From NCBI RefSeq assembly GCF_024721605.1, contig NZ_CP102630.1, positions 1,798,001 to 1,862,000 on the forward strand: a stretch of DNA of 64,000 bases, given 5' to 3'. The position numbers and the translations under genes are program-made. The notes under the pieces are model-generated. The model was not told the origin of the DNA. It searched no databases and saw nothing but the letters and a program-made list of their open reading frames with translations. Source of the stretch: Sphingomicrobium flavum (lineage in GTDB: Bacteria > Pseudomonadota > Alphaproteobacteria > Sphingomonadales > Sphingomonadaceae). Positions 17,427 through 27,700 of the stretch are shown here, one piece after another (position 1 is the first letter of the stretch; every line of letters starts with the position of its first letter).

Positions 17427-18865
17427 AGGCCGAGCGCTGCCTGCAAAGGCGCGAGCTGCTGCTCATAATTCTGCCAGCGCCCGGACGAGCGCTGGTAGAG
17501 CGGCTCGCGCACCTGCCAGCTCGACGCGGTGCGCACCACGCCAGTGACGGCGTGCGGCTTGAGGCAGGCCTCCTCGAAGGGCAGCCCCAGAAAGTCCAGC
17601 AATCTGCGGATTTCAGGCTCCGGATCGGCGACCAGCGCGTCATAGCTAAAGTCGATCATGTCCTCGCCATAGAGCCCGCGCCAATGGTCCATCAGCCGCA
17701 CATATTGGCCATACCAATGGCCGATACTGTCCAGCCGCTGGGCATAGCGCACGCTGGGATGGAGATGCGCGAAATAGATGGACAGGCCATTGTCCATCGG
17801 CGCGCGCATGGTGTGGACGATCTTGGCGTTGGGGAAGAGCCGCTTGATCAGCCCGACATGAAGAAAATTGTCGGGTCTCTTGTCGGTCAGTCCCGCCACC
17901 GGCAGCTTCTGCCGCTCAAGTCCCGCCAGATAGTCGCCCCGCAGCGCGGCATGGCGCGCACTGCCCAGCCCGCCTGCCGCCTTGGGATAAGGCAGGAGAT
18001 GCGCCCCGATCAGCGCGGGCAGATGCTCCAGCTCTCCGCCCGCTGTCACCTGGCTGTGCGCGGCCAAAATCCGCTCCACAAGCGTCGAGCCTGAACGAAA
18101 CATCCCCAGGATGAAAATCGGGGCCTCCTCTTCCGAGGGCGCCGGATCGCCGCGATCGGGGAAGGCCCCCATCAGCGCATCAATCTGCGCTTCGGCTTCC
18201 TGCGGGTCATAGGGCCTGCCCGCCATCTCGGTGGTCGCCTCATTGCCCGCCGCATAAGCCGCAAAGGCCTCGTCATAGGCGCCGAGCCCGTCGAGCACCT
18301 TGCCCAGCGTGAAATTCACATCCGCCCGTCCCATGGCAGGCAGATCGCTGCGCGCTGCCATCTGCCGCAACATGCCGATCATCGGATCGTCCACGCTGTC
18401 GAACTGCGTCACCTCGGCCAGCCGCATCAGCGCCAGCGCATCATTTGGGTCCGCCGCCCGAGCTTTGGCATAGGCCTCCCGCGCCGCCTCGCGCGCGCCG
18501 CGATCCTCATGCAGATTGCCAAGGTTCAACCAGGCGGGTGCATAGGAGGGGTTGAGGGCGAGTGCATTCTCCAGCTCCGCCGCCGCCTGTTCGGCATCGC
18601 CAAGCTGTTCGGCATGGATGACCGCGCGGTTAAGCCAGACTTCCTCGGGCTGGTCGATGTCCAGCGCCAGCGCCCGCTCATAGGCCTCCAGCGCGTCGGC
18701 ATAATGCCGCGCCCGCTTCAGCACGACGCCCAGATTATACCAGTCATCCGCGCGCGCCGGATCGGCCGCCAGCAGCTGGCGATAGGCTGCAATAGCCTCG
18801 CCATGCCGCCCCGCATTCATCAGCGCCGCCGCGCGGGCGCAAAGTTGGTCGTTGATCTCGGCCAT
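17423..18865 (-). CDS. TPR-repeat sulfotransferase family protein
   Basis: A 480-residue fusion of tetratricopeptide repeats (about residues 5-245) and a sulfotransferase domain (about 250-480). TPR motifs such as [27 protein letters not shown] are clear. The PAPS 5-prime-phosphosulfate loop is [16 protein letters not shown] (about residues 252-267), and [17 protein letters not shown] (about 350) corresponds to the 3-prime-phosphate site, with the Arg typical of Sulfotransfer_3 enzymes. It should transfer sulfate from PAPS to a protein or carbohydrate acceptor, with the TPRs selecting the target. It is divergent, by 57 bases, from cysD-cysNC, which make PAPS. The acceptor is unknown. No export signal is visible. 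Confidence 0.87.
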   Translation of the reverse strand: MAEINDQLCARAAALMNAGRHGEAIAAYRQLLAADPARADDWYNLGVVLKRARHYADALEAYERALALDIDQPEEVWLNRAVIHAEQLGDAEQAAAELENALALNPSYAPAWLNLGNLHEDRGAREAAREAYAKARAADPNDALALMRLAEVTQFDSVDDPMIGMLRQMAARSDLPAMGRADVNFTLGKVLDGLGAYDEAFAAYAAGNEATTEMAGRPYDPQEAEAQIDALMGAFPDRGDPAPSEEEAPIFILGMFRSGSTLVERILAAHSQVTAGGELEHLPALIGAHLLPYPKAAGGLGSARHAALRGDYLAGLERQKLPVAGLTDKRPDNFLHVGLIKRLFPNAKIVHTMRAPMDNGLSIYFAHLHPSVRYAQRLDSIGHWYGQYVRLMDHWRGLYGEDMIDFSYDALVADPEPEIRRLLDFLGLPFEEACLKPHAVTGVVRTASSWQVREPLYQRSSGRWQNYEQQLAPLQAALGL

Positions 18866-18922
18866 GCAAACGCCCTTCTATGCGGGATGGCGGGCAAAGG
18901 GAAAGCTGCTATCACGCCTGCC

Positions 18923-19819
18923 ATGCCCGACCTGCTCGACCGTCTCGAAGCCGAAAGCATCTTCATCATGCGCGAGGCCGTGGCCAATAGCGAGCGGCCG
19001 GTCATGCTTTATTCGATGGGCAAGGACAGCGCCGCCATGCTGCATATTGCGCGCAAGGCTTTCGGGTCCGGCCCGCTGCCCTTCCCCCTGCTCCATGTCG
19101 ATACCGGCTGGAAGTTCAAGGCGATGTATGCGGCGCGCGACAAATTGGCCGATGCGGCCGATATCGACCTCATCGTCTATCGCAATCCCGAGGCAGAGGC
19201 AGAGGGCATCAACCCCTTCGACCATGGCCCCCGCCATACCGAGGCATGGAAGACCGATGGGCTCAAGCAGGCGCTGGCCATCCACCGCTTCGACATGGCC
19301 TTTGGCGGGGCGCGGCGTGATGAGGAGAAATCGCGCGCCAAGGAGCGCATCGTCTCGGTCCGCAGCCGCGAAGGCAGCTGGGATCCGCGCCAGCAAAGGC
19401 CAGAGCCCTGGCACCTGTTCAACTTCGCGCGGCCCGACGAGGAAAGCTTTCGCGTCTTCCCGCTCGCCAATTGGACCGAGCTTGACGTGTGGCGCTATAT
19501 CCGCCGCGAACAGATTGACCTGGTCGAGCTCTATTTTGCCGCGCCGCGCCCGGTGGTGCAGCGCGAGGGCCAGATCATCATGGTCGATGACGAACGCTTC
19601 CGCCTCGTGCCCGGCGAGGTGGTGAGCGAGCGCGAGGTCCGCTTTCGCACGCTCGGCTGCTATCCGCTGACCGCCGCGATGGATAGCAAGGCGCGCGACC
19701 TTGACGGCCTGATCGCCGAGATGGAGGCCAGCAACAGCAGCGAGCGCCAGGGCCGCCTGATCGACCGCGATGCGGGCCAGCATTCGATGGAACAGCGCAA
19801 GAAGGAGGGCTATTTTTGA
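18923..19819 (+). CDS. cysD: Sulfate adenylyltransferase subunit 2
   Basis: A 298-residue PP-loop ATP pyrophosphatase that adenylylates sulfate to APS, driven by GTP hydrolysis in CysN. Landmarks are [14 protein letters not shown] (PP-loop SxGKDS, about residues 28-41), [23 protein letters not shown], and the C-terminal RTLGCYPLT. Length is normal for CysD. I placed the start at ATG 18923, since the family begins a few residues before [14 protein letters not shown]; the open frame further upstream runs antisense through the sulfotransferase gene. Its stop codon TGA overlaps the TTG start of cysNC (TTGA). No assimilatory cysH/cysIJ genes are adjacent. Confidence 0.96.
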   Translation: MPDLLDRLEAESIFIMREAVANSERPVMLYSMGKDSAAMLHIARKAFGSGPLPFPLLHVDTGWKFKAMYAARDKLADAADIDLIVYRNPEAEAEGINPFDHGPRHTEAWKTDGLKQALAIHRFDMAFGGARRDEEKSRAKERIVSVRSREGSWDPRQQRPEPWHLFNFARPDEESFRVFPLANWTELDVWRYIRREQIDLVELYFAAPRPVVQREGQIIMVDDERFRLVPGEVVSEREVRFRTLGCYPLTAAMDSKARDLDGLIAEMEASNSSERQGRLIDRDAGQHSMEQRKKEGYF

Positions 19820-21615
19820 GCGACCTCCTGACCATCCTCGTCTGTGGCAGCGTGGACGATGGCAAATCCACGCTGATGGGCCGCCTGTTCCAATCCTGCA
19901 GTGGCATCCCCGCCGACGAACTGGCCGAGCTGCCGCAGATTGGCGGCCAGCCCGATATCGCCGCCTGGTTCGATGGCCTCGGTGATGAGCGTGAACAGGG
20001 TATCACTATCGATTTCGCCACCCGCCAGCTCAACCTGGAAGGCCGCCGCCTGCGCGTGCTCGATGCGCCGGGGCATGAACAATATTGCCGCAACATGTTC
20101 ACCGCCGCCTCGCTCGCCAATGTGGCGCTATTGCTGGTCGATGCCGGCAAGGGCCCCAGCGCACAAACCTGGCGCCATGCGCGGCTGGCGGCGCTGGCGG
20201 GCGTGCGGCAATTCGCAATCCTCGTCACCAAGATGGATGCGGTCGGCTGGTCGAAGCAGCGGTTTGACGACATTGCAGTGCGCTTGCGCGAAACCGTCGG
20301 CGACCTCATCGGCGAGGCGCCCGCTCTGCCCGTGTCCGGCCTGACCAGTGCCAATATCGCCAGCCGCGGCGATGCGGCCGAGTGGGTCGAGGGGCCGACG
20401 CTGCTCGACTGGCTCAAAAACGTGCCCCAGCCCGATCCCCACGACCTGCCCGCGCTGCGGCTGCCGGTGCAGTGGGTGCGCAAGGATGCGAAGGGTCGCC
20501 GCTGGCTCTGCGGCCCCGTGCTCAGCGGCGATATCGCGCCTGGCCAGAAAGTCCGCATCGCGCCCTCGGGCGTCGAAGCGAGCATTGCCGAGGCGGCCGG
20601 CAGCGCCGATGCGCCCATGGTGCGGCTGGCCGAGGATGTCGATTGTGGGCGCGGCGATGTGCTGCACGATCCCGATCACGGCCTGGAAAGCGCCGACCAG
20701 TTCGAGGCCATGCTGACCTGGTTTTCCGCCACGCCGCAAGTCCCCGGCCGCCGCTATCGCCTCAAGTTGGGCGCGCGCACGGTCAGCGTGCGCCTGCGCA
20801 AACCCAAATATCGCCTCGACGTGGAAAGCGGCGAACAATTGGCCGCCAAACGGCTCGAGCGCCACGATCTTGGCGCCGCCGAACTGGTCGCGCTCCAGCC
20901 CCTCGCCTACACCCGCTTCGGCGGCGATGACCCGGCAGCGCGCGCGCTCGGCAGTTTCGTCCTGATCGACCCCGCCAGCGGCGAAACGGTTGCCGCCGGG
21001 ACGGTCACCCACCCGCTGCGCCGCGCCGACAATATCCACCGCCAGCCGCTCATCGTCGACACCGCGCGGCGCGCGCAGCTGATGGAACAGAAGCCCGCCA
21101 TCCTCTGGTTCACAGGCCTGTCGGGAGCGGGCAAATCCACCATCGCCAATCTGGTCGAAGAGGAATTGGCGCGGCGTGGGCGCCACAGCTTCCTGCTCGA
21201 CGGCGACAATCTGCGTCTCGGCCTCAACAAGGATCTGGGCTTTACCGATGCCGACCGGATCGAGAATATCCGCCGCGTCGGCGAGGTCGCGCGGCTGATG
21301 GCCGATGCCGGCCTCATTGTGCTGACCGCCTTCATCTCCCCCTTCCGCGCCGACCGCGAGCTGGCGCGCAAGGTGGCGGGCGACCATCTTTTCTACGAAA
21401 TCTTCGTCGACACGCCGCTCGATGTCGCCGAAGCGCGCGATGCCAAAGGCCTCTATGCCAAGGCGCGCGCGGGCGACCTCAAGAACTTTACCGGCATTGA
21501 CAGTCCCTACCAGGCGCCTGACGCCGCCGATCTTACGCTCGATGGAAGGGCATCGGATGTTGCTACTCTCGTAGAGCAAGTGCTGCGGCGTCTCGAAGCC
21601 GACGGTCTGGCCTGA
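19816..21615 (+). CDS. cysNC: Bifunctional sulfate adenylyltransferase subunit 1 / APS kinase
   Basis: A 599-residue NodQ-type fusion that completes PAPS synthesis. Residues 1-410 are the CysN GTPase: G1 GSVDDGKST at 11-19, switch [11 protein letters not shown]3 DAPGHEQY, and a G4 that reads TKMD where NKMD is usual. Residues about 425-599 are APS kinase: [24 protein letters not shown], then the phosphate-handling [10 protein letters not shown]. The start is TTG 19816, overlapping the cysD stop and preceded by AAGGAGGG at a good distance. Two oddities: the stretch between G1 and switch I is some 15-20 residues shorter than in enterobacterial CysN, and the NKxD asparagine is replaced by threonine. 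Function is nevertheless well supported by partner and context. Confidence 0.94.
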   Translation: MSDLLTILVCGSVDDGKSTLMGRLFQSCSGIPADELAELPQIGGQPDIAAWFDGLGDEREQGITIDFATRQLNLEGRRLRVLDAPGHEQYCRNMFTAASLANVALLLVDAGKGPSAQTWRHARLAALAGVRQFAILVTKMDAVGWSKQRFDDIAVRLRETVGDLIGEAPALPVSGLTSANIASRGDAAEWVEGPTLLDWLKNVPQPDPHDLPALRLPVQWVRKDAKGRRWLCGPVLSGDIAPGQKVRIAPSGVEASIAEAAGSADAPMVRLAEDVDCGRGDVLHDPDHGLESADQFEAMLTWFSATPQVPGRRYRLKLGARTVSVRLRKPKYRLDVESGEQLAAKRLERHDLGAAELVALQPLAYTRFGGDDPAARALGSFVLIDPASGETVAAGTVTHPLRRADNIHRQPLIVDTARRAQLMEQKPAILWFTGLSGAGKSTIANLVEEELARRGRHSFLLDGDNLRLGLNKDLGFTDADRIENIRRVGEVARLMADAGLIVLTAFISPFRADRELARKVAGDHLFYEIFVDTPLDVAEARDAKGLYAKARAGDLKNFTGIDSPYQAPDAADLTLDGRASDVATLVEQVLRRLEADGLA

Positions 21616-21669
21616 CGCGCGACCACATTAAGCTTCACAGTTGGCACCGCGCAGCCTAAGCGAACTGGC

Positions 21670-22506
21670 ATGACTGAAGCGACCAAATGGACCCGATACT
21701 GGCAGCTGGGCGAAAGCGGCTCCTGCCTTCCAAACGCCGAAAAGACGCGGCGCCGCATCTTCGATCATTGGGATGAAGCGGCCGCAGAATGGCCCGACAA
21801 GGCCCATGTGCTCGACCTTGGCTGCGGCAGCGGCACCCTTGCCGAACATCTTGCCGCCCAGCGCAAGGATATCAGCGTCACGGGCGTCGATTTCGCGCAG
21901 GTGGAGGCCAGCAGCGCGGAGCGGGTGACGCTGATGCCGGGCGTCGACATGGGCGACATGCCGCTCGACGATGCCAGCGTCGATGTGGCGGTCAGCATGT
22001 TCGGCGTCGAATATGGCGATCCGCAACGATGGGGGCCCGAACTGGCGCGCGTGCTCAAGCCCGGTGGATCCTTTTCCTTCATCGTCCACCACATCGACAG
22101 TCCGGTGGTCAGCGCCAACATGGCGCGCGCCGCCACGCTCAAGGCGCTGTGCGACGACAAGGTCGGCAAGGCGCTACTGGATCAGGATCGCGAAGGGCTT
22201 GTGCGCCAGATGTTCGACCTTCGCCTCGCCGCAGGTCCGCAGGCGCCGCTGGTCGATACGGTCGCGCGCGGCCTCGCCGCATCCTTCGCCAAGGACCCGT
22301 CCGAACGCGACGCCGATTGGCATGGCTTTGTCGAAAGCAGCGCGGTCGAATGCGTGATTATCGAAGCGCTGGAAAAGGCCGCAGTCGCCGATCCCCGGCA
22401 ATGGGCAGCGCAGATGGGCGATCAAATGGAGGTCAAGCACCCGACCTTCATCGCCACGCCCAGTGACGAGCGGATTGCATGGGTCATCGAAGGAATTCGG
22501 GCCTAG
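21670..22506 (+). CDS. Class I SAM-dependent methyltransferase
   Basis: A 278-residue Rossmann-fold methyltransferase. Motif I is VLDLGCGSGTLAEHL (about residues 47-61), followed by the acidic end of strand 2 (VTGVDF), then DASVDVAVSMFGVEY and RVLKPGGSFSFIVHH. The C-terminal ~100 residues are helical and not recognised. It lies 54 bases after cysNC and could be co-transcribed. The substrate cannot be told; the architecture is that of small-molecule methyltransferases of the Methyltransf_11 type. Confidence 0.8.
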   Translation: MTEATKWTRYWQLGESGSCLPNAEKTRRRIFDHWDEAAAEWPDKAHVLDLGCGSGTLAEHLAAQRKDISVTGVDFAQVEASSAERVTLMPGVDMGDMPLDDASVDVAVSMFGVEYGDPQRWGPELARVLKPGGSFSFIVHHIDSPVVSANMARAATLKALCDDKVGKALLDQDREGLVRQMFDLRLAAGPQAPLVDTVARGLAASFAKDPSERDADWHGFVESSAVECVIIEALEKAAVADPRQWAAQMGDQMEVKHPTFIATPSDERIAWVIEGIRA

Positions 22507-22515
22507 CGGCCGGCT

Positions 22516-22815
22516 TTAACCACAGGGTCCGGGACCACGACCCGAATCGCACGGCTTGCGCTGCATCTTGCGGATGCCGTCATGCAGGTCTTTTTCCATC
22601 TGGTCCCACTCGGCCTGCGTCTTGCAGATTTGCCGCTTGCCAAGACGCGTCCCTGCCGGGGGCGGGAATTTCTTGCAGACGTAGGCGTTGGGACCGCCCT
22701 CATCGTCCTGCATCTTCTTCGCGGCCTGCGCTGCCGCGGCCTCCTCTTCGGGCCCGGCAGCAGATAGCGGCGCGCTGCAAAGCGCAGCGAAAACGATTAT
22801 CCCCAGCGATTTCAT
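22516..22815 (-). CDS. Small exported protein, paralogue A of a tandem pair
   Basis: A 99-residue protein that I do not recognise. It has a signal peptide (MKSLGIIVFAALCSAPLSAAG), a charged linker rich in Glu/Ala, then a conserved core GGPNAYVCKKFPPPAGTRL, GKRQICKTQAEWDQME and a basic tail. Two cysteines in the core (YVCKK and QICKT) and one pair in the tail could form disulfides in the periplasm. The neighbour at 22856-23137 is a close paralogue in the same orientation. GGGAGA lies just before the GTG-ATG start; I use ATG 22815. Confidence 0.72.
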   Translation of the reverse strand: MKSLGIIVFAALCSAPLSAAGPEEEAAAAQAAKKMQDDEGGPNAYVCKKFPPPAGTRLGKRQICKTQAEWDQMEKDLHDGIRKMQRKPCDSGRGPGPCG

Positions 22816-22855
22816 CACCTGTCTCCCTCTTCAGTAGACAGTGAGAAACGCAAGA

Positions 22856-23137
22856 TCAGCCGGCCTGGAAGGGCTTGCGCTGCATCTTGCGGACACCGTC
22901 ATGCATGTCCTGTTCAAGTCGATCCCATTCGGCCTGCGTCTTGCAGATCTGCCGCTTACCAAGACGCGTCCCAGGAGGGGGCGGGAATTTCTTGCAGACA
23001 TAGGCGTTGGGACCGCCCTTGTCTTCCTGCGTTTTCTTGGCTGCTTCAGCTGCGGCGGCTTCTTCTTCCGGCCCGGCGGCGGCGATCATCAGCGGGGCGG
23101 ACATCGCCAGGAGGCCCGCTGCAAGGATCTTGTTCAC
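22856..23137 (-). CDS. Small exported protein, paralogue B of a tandem pair
   Basis: A 93-residue paralogue of the adjacent downstream gene; the cores are nearly identical (GGPNAYVCKKFPPPPGTRL, then GKRQICKTQAEWDRLE). It also has a signal peptide (NKILAAGLLAMSAPLMIAAAG). It differs in lacking the cysteine pair in the tail, ending in MQRKPFQAG. The start is taken as GTG 23137, with GAGGGAGAAG upstream; the frame is open further but the extra residues look like antisense sequence. No function can be assigned. Confidence 0.68.
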   Translation of the reverse strand: MNKILAAGLLAMSAPLMIAAAGPEEEAAAAEAAKKTQEDKGGPNAYVCKKFPPPPGTRLGKRQICKTQAEWDRLEQDMHDGVRKMQRKPFQAG

Positions 23138-23205
23138 GCTTCTTCTCCCTCGAAATCTGCAGCGCATCCTACAGGAAAGTCCTGAACAGGTCCAGAACGG
23201 CCAGG

Positions 23206-24672
23206 GTGCTGGACAATGGACCGCCGTGCAGACAGATTGCCGCAGTGACCAGCGAAGCCCTCCGGAAAATCGACCAATGCCTCGAAGCGGGCGACGAACA
23301 GGCCGCCGCAGGACTGTTGGCGAGCGTCGATCCGGCGGGTGTTGGCAGCGATAGGATAGCGGCGCTGGTGGCGCGCGCGCGGCGGATCGACCGCAACGAT
23401 CTGGCGCTACCATTGCTCGGCCCTTCCAACCGCCTCCTCGCGTTGCACCTTCGCATGGAGATGGGCGAAGCGGTGGCCGACAGCATGGCTGAGCTACCAG
23501 GCAAACGCGATGCCGCCGATCCAGTGGTCATGCCGCTGGCCGGCGCGCTGGAGATGGAATCGCGGGTCGATGAGGCGATCGCTCTGCTCGAGGCCGCGCT
23601 ATCTCGCTCGCCTGACTGGCTGGCAGGCTATCAGACGCTGGTGCAGTTGCGCTGGACCGCGGGCAAGGCCGACGCGAGCGCGCCGATGCGCGCCGCATTG
23701 GCCGACCGGCCCACAGACGAGATCCTTCATGCCGCCTATCTTGGCACGCTCAAGAGCATGGAAGACCATGACACGCTGGTCGCTGCAGTAGAGGCGATAT
23801 CGGCTTCTTTCCCCCAGTCCACGCTGATCGCCATGGTCTCGGCCGAAGCGTTGAGCGAAGCGGGGGATCTTGCCGCTGCAGACCGTTTATTCGGCCAACT
23901 TGCCGAGGTCGCAGATCCGGCCTTCGATGCGGCACGCATGCGTCATCAGATGCGTGCAGGCCGCCTGGACCTGGTGGCGCGGATCGGGGCGCACGCGGCC
24001 ACCACGCACGGCAATCCCGAATGCTGGGCTTGGCTGGGGGCAGCGCTGCGCTTGCTTGATGATCCGCGCGCCGATTGGTTCGCTCGCGGCACCGACTTGG
24101 TCAGCACGCGGCGGATCGACTTCGACGAATCCGAGCGCCAGCAACTGGCCGACTTTCTGCGACAGCTCCACCATGCCAGCAGCCCGCCGTTCGGGCAAAG
24201 TCCACGCGGCGGCACGCAGACATTTGGCCACCTGCTCAAACGGCGCGAACCGGTGATCGTCGCGCTGCGCACCGCGCTGATGAAGGCGGTGCGTGCGCAT
24301 GTCGATGCCCTGCCGCCGGTCGAGCCGCAACACCCCATTCTCGGGCACAAGCGGAGCGGGCTGCATTTCCAGGGCGCGTGGTCGATCCTGCTGCGCGGCG
24401 GCGGGCATCATGTCTCGCACATCCACAGCCATGGATGGCTAAGCTCGGCCATCTATATCGATCTGCCCGCAGGCATGGACGCGGCGGCCGATGAGCAGGG
24501 ATGGTTGCAGATCGGGGTGCCGCCCATCACGGGCGGCAAGTCGCCCGAACCGATCATGAAGGTGCGGCCTCGCCCGCTCGAGCTCGCGCTCTTCCCCTCG
24601 CTTGTCTGGCACGGCACGCTGCCCTTCCAAGAAGGCCAGCGCCTCACCGTCGCCTTCGACGTCACCGCCTGA
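23206..24672 (+). CDS. TPR-containing putative 2-oxoglutarate/Fe(II) oxygenase
   Basis: A 488-residue protein. Residues about 15-300 are alpha-helical TPR-like repeats. The C-terminal ~190 residues resemble the 2OG-FeII_Oxy_5 family: the iron-binding region HVSHIHSHGWLSSAIYIDLP has His405, His407 and His409, the distal ligand is His469 in SLVWHGTLPF and the 2-oxoglutarate-binding Arg is Arg479 in GQRLTVAFD. Family members are presumed hydroxylases, often with TPRs that select a protein target. The start is uncertain: GTG 23206 is the longest, GTG 23245 is also possible, and neither has a strong ribosome site. It is divergent from the tandem small exported genes. Confidence 0.78.
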   Translation: MLDNGPPCRQIAAVTSEALRKIDQCLEAGDEQAAAGLLASVDPAGVGSDRIAALVARARRIDRNDLALPLLGPSNRLLALHLRMEMGEAVADSMAELPGKRDAADPVVMPLAGALEMESRVDEAIALLEAALSRSPDWLAGYQTLVQLRWTAGKADASAPMRAALADRPTDEILHAAYLGTLKSMEDHDTLVAAVEAISASFPQSTLIAMVSAEALSEAGDLAAADRLFGQLAEVADPAFDAARMRHQMRAGRLDLVARIGAHAATTHGNPECWAWLGAALRLLDDPRADWFARGTDLVSTRRIDFDESERQQLADFLRQLHHASSPPFGQSPRGGTQTFGHLLKRREPVIVALRTALMKAVRAHVDALPPVEPQHPILGHKRSGLHFQGAWSILLRGGGHHVSHIHSHGWLSSAIYIDLPAGMDAAADEQGWLQIGVPPITGGKSPEPIMKVRPRPLELALFPSLVWHGTLPFQEGQRLTVAFDVTA

Positions 24673-24727
24673 CGCCGCCAATTTGGGCGCGCCCTGCGCA
24701 AAATGGGCTGCCCTTAGGCAACACAAA

Positions 24728-24759
24728 GAAAAAGGGGGCGGAGCCGAAGCTCCACCCCC
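24728..24759 (-). terminator. Strong intrinsic terminator of the TonB-dependent receptor gene
   Basis: On the minus strand GGGGGTGGAGC pairs with GCTCCGCCCCC (11 pairs, one G-T) around a TTCG tetraloop, followed by TTTTTCTTTGT. It ends the receptor transcript 24 bases after its stop codon. On the plus strand the same hairpin is followed by AATTTT and may also serve the convergent oxygenase gene. Confidence 0.88.
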
Positions 24760-24782
24760 AATTTTCTCACCAAGTCTAAGAC

Positions 24783-27700
24783 TTAAAACTTCAGCGTGCC
24801 GTTCACGAAGAGGAAACGGCCAACCGGGTCATAAGTACCAGCCCAGGTGTTGGCGTTGTCGGTACCGACAGCCGACGGGATCAGCGGCGGCTCAGTGTCG
24901 AACACGTTGTTCACACCGACGCGGAAGCCGAACTCGTCGGTCACGTCGAAGTTCACGCTGGCATCGAGATAATCATATGCCTTGAGGTCCGCAGCTTCGG
25001 TGCCCGCGTCGTTGTCGGTCGAACCGACGTGACGCCAGCGCAGCGCAATACCTACGCCGCTATCGAAGTTGTAGGCCAGACGTGCCGTGTGGCTCCACTC
25101 CGGCGTCGGGAAACCGCAGGTCGCCCCGCTGAAGCCCGCGCACTCGGTGTAGCTGTCGTCACCAATGCCGGTGTCGAAGCCATTCTTGATCGTGTAGGTG
25201 CCGTTGATGTCGAAGTTGATACGACCAGCGCCCAGGCCACGACCATAGGACACACCCACGTCGATACCTTCAGTCGACACACCACCGATGTTCTGGTTGG
25301 TGTTCACGATGAAGCCAGCCTGACCAGCCCACAGCGAACCGGAACCCGGTGCACGGTTGACCAACGAACAGAAGGTCGGATCACCGGTCAGACCGCACTG
25401 GTTCAGAATGGTCTGCGAGCCGATGCCGCCGATCGCGTCACGAACTTCGATGTTGTAGTAATCGACCGTCGCGACGAAGCCCGGAAGGATCGAACCGCCT
25501 TCGACGACGACACCCACGGTGTAGGTATCGGCCTCTTCCGGCTCGACGTTCGGGTTACCACCAGTGATCTGGTTGTACTGGGTCGCCGGGCTCGGTGCGA
25601 TGCTACCATACTGGGCAGCGGTCACGCCGGTGTTGGCGCACTGGGCTGCAGTGAAGGTCGGCGTTGCGCCGGCGCAAGGATCGACACCACCCCACAGGCC
25701 AAGACCCTGCGGCGAGAACAGCTCGAGGACGTTGGCTGCACGGACAGCGCGGTTATAACCGCCGCGGAATTTGACTTCCGGGATCGGCGAATATTCACCG
25801 GCGATCTTGTACGTGTCGGTCGTCTTGCCCGTCGAGTAATCCGAGTAGCGATAACCCAGTTCGAGCGAGAGACGGTCAACGCCGGGAACGTCCGTGATGA
25901 TCGGAACGAGCAATTCGGCGAAGACTTCCTTGACGTCGAACTTACCGTCGACGGACGGCGAAGGGCCACCCTGACCGGCAAGATCGCCCGTGGCGAACGC
26001 CACGTCGGAGTCGAGGCTCAGCTGCTCGCTGCGATATTCAGCACCGATAACAGCTGCAACAGGTTCCGAAGCGGTGATGTTGAACAGTTCACCGGTCACG
26101 AAGCCGTTGACGACCCATTCTTCGGTTTCACCCTTCTGGAGGCCAGGCGTCGACACATAAGCGACAGCAGCCGAGGTGATGCCGTCACGCGGATCGTCGA
26201 CGAGGCCTTCACCCTGGAACGGGTTGTAGGGCACACAGCCGTTCGCTGCCGCGATCGGGTTGGCGCAGACAAGGTTGCCCGAGCCGTCATCAACGGCCTG
26301 GATCGCTTCACGCAGACGCGAGAAGGACAAGTCGTTGGTGTACAGGTTCGAGAAGATGGTCGTGCCAAACTGGGCGCTCACATCGTAGCTGAACCGGTCG
26401 GTGATGTCGCCGCGCAGGCCCGCAACGGCGCGATAGCCGGTGTGGCGAAGGTCGGCGTTACGGCCACCACCTTCGACGTTACGCTTACCGATGTAGAGCG
26501 GAACGATGCCAGTGCCGGTCGGATCGGTATCGGCAATCTCGTCACCATCGGTGTCGATGAAATCGCCGCGATCTTCGTTGCCGTCGATCAGCGAGCAGAG
26601 CAGGTCGCCCTGGGCAGCCGTCAGCAGCGGGCTGTCGCAGGAGATGTTGTACTGCTCACCGAAGAAGGTGCCCGATTCAGCGATCTGTGCGTCCGAACGG
26701 TCATCCATGAACATGAATTCGGCATAGGCTTCCACCGAGTTCGAGATTTCATAGTTCATGAAAGCGCCAGCGGTCCAACGCACGTCGGGACGCTGGAAGA
26801 AGTTCACCGGTGCGTAGTTGTACGCGCCATAAATGTTGCGGCCATAACCGAAGTCATCCGAGCCGTCCGCCGTCAGTTCGGTGAACAGATCGAAGAAGGG
26901 ATCGGTGATGGTGGCATTCGGACGGGTCGACGAACCGCCGCAAGCGCCGCTGGAACCGATGGCGCAAGCCGAATAGTCGCGGTCGCCCTGGAGGATCGCG
27001 CCGATCTTACGATAGCCGACATAGCCAACCACGTTGCCGCGGCCGTCATCGAAGCCGGCACCGACGGTCAGCTGCGCGTCGAAGGTATCGCCGTCGACCA
27101 CGTTGCCGTCGGGATATTCGAAGCCGCGTGCATCGAGCGCATCGCGGATCGCGCGGCCGTTGTAGGAACCACCGTCACGGTTGTCATGCTGGTAGACACC
27201 GTAGGTTGCGTCCAGCTGAACACCTTCAAAGTCGGTGTCCATGATGAAGTTGACAACACCGGCCACAGCGTCGGCACCATAGGTCGACGATGCACCACCG
27301 GTGAGCACTTCGACGCGGCTCACGAGAGCGGCCGGGATCTGGTTAAGATCGGCCACGGGAAGGAAGGGGTCACCCGGCTGAAGGCGGCGACCGTTGAGCA
27401 GCACCAGCGTACGAGCGGTGCCGAGACCACGAAGGTCGACGGTTGCAGTACCGGTCGAACCGTTCGAAACGAATGCGGTCTGGCCCGGTGCCACCTGCGG
27501 CAGCGAGTTGACGAGGTCTTCGACGCGGGTCGTGCCGACCTGCGCGATGGCTTCGGCGCCGACCACGGTGACCGGGCTGGCGCTTTCAACGTTGGGACGC
27601 GCAATACGCGTACCGGTAATGACGATTTCCTGATCGCGCGGAGCGCCATCAGCTTCGACTTCAGGCGTGGTGCCTTCGACCGGGCCAGTGTCATCCTGGC

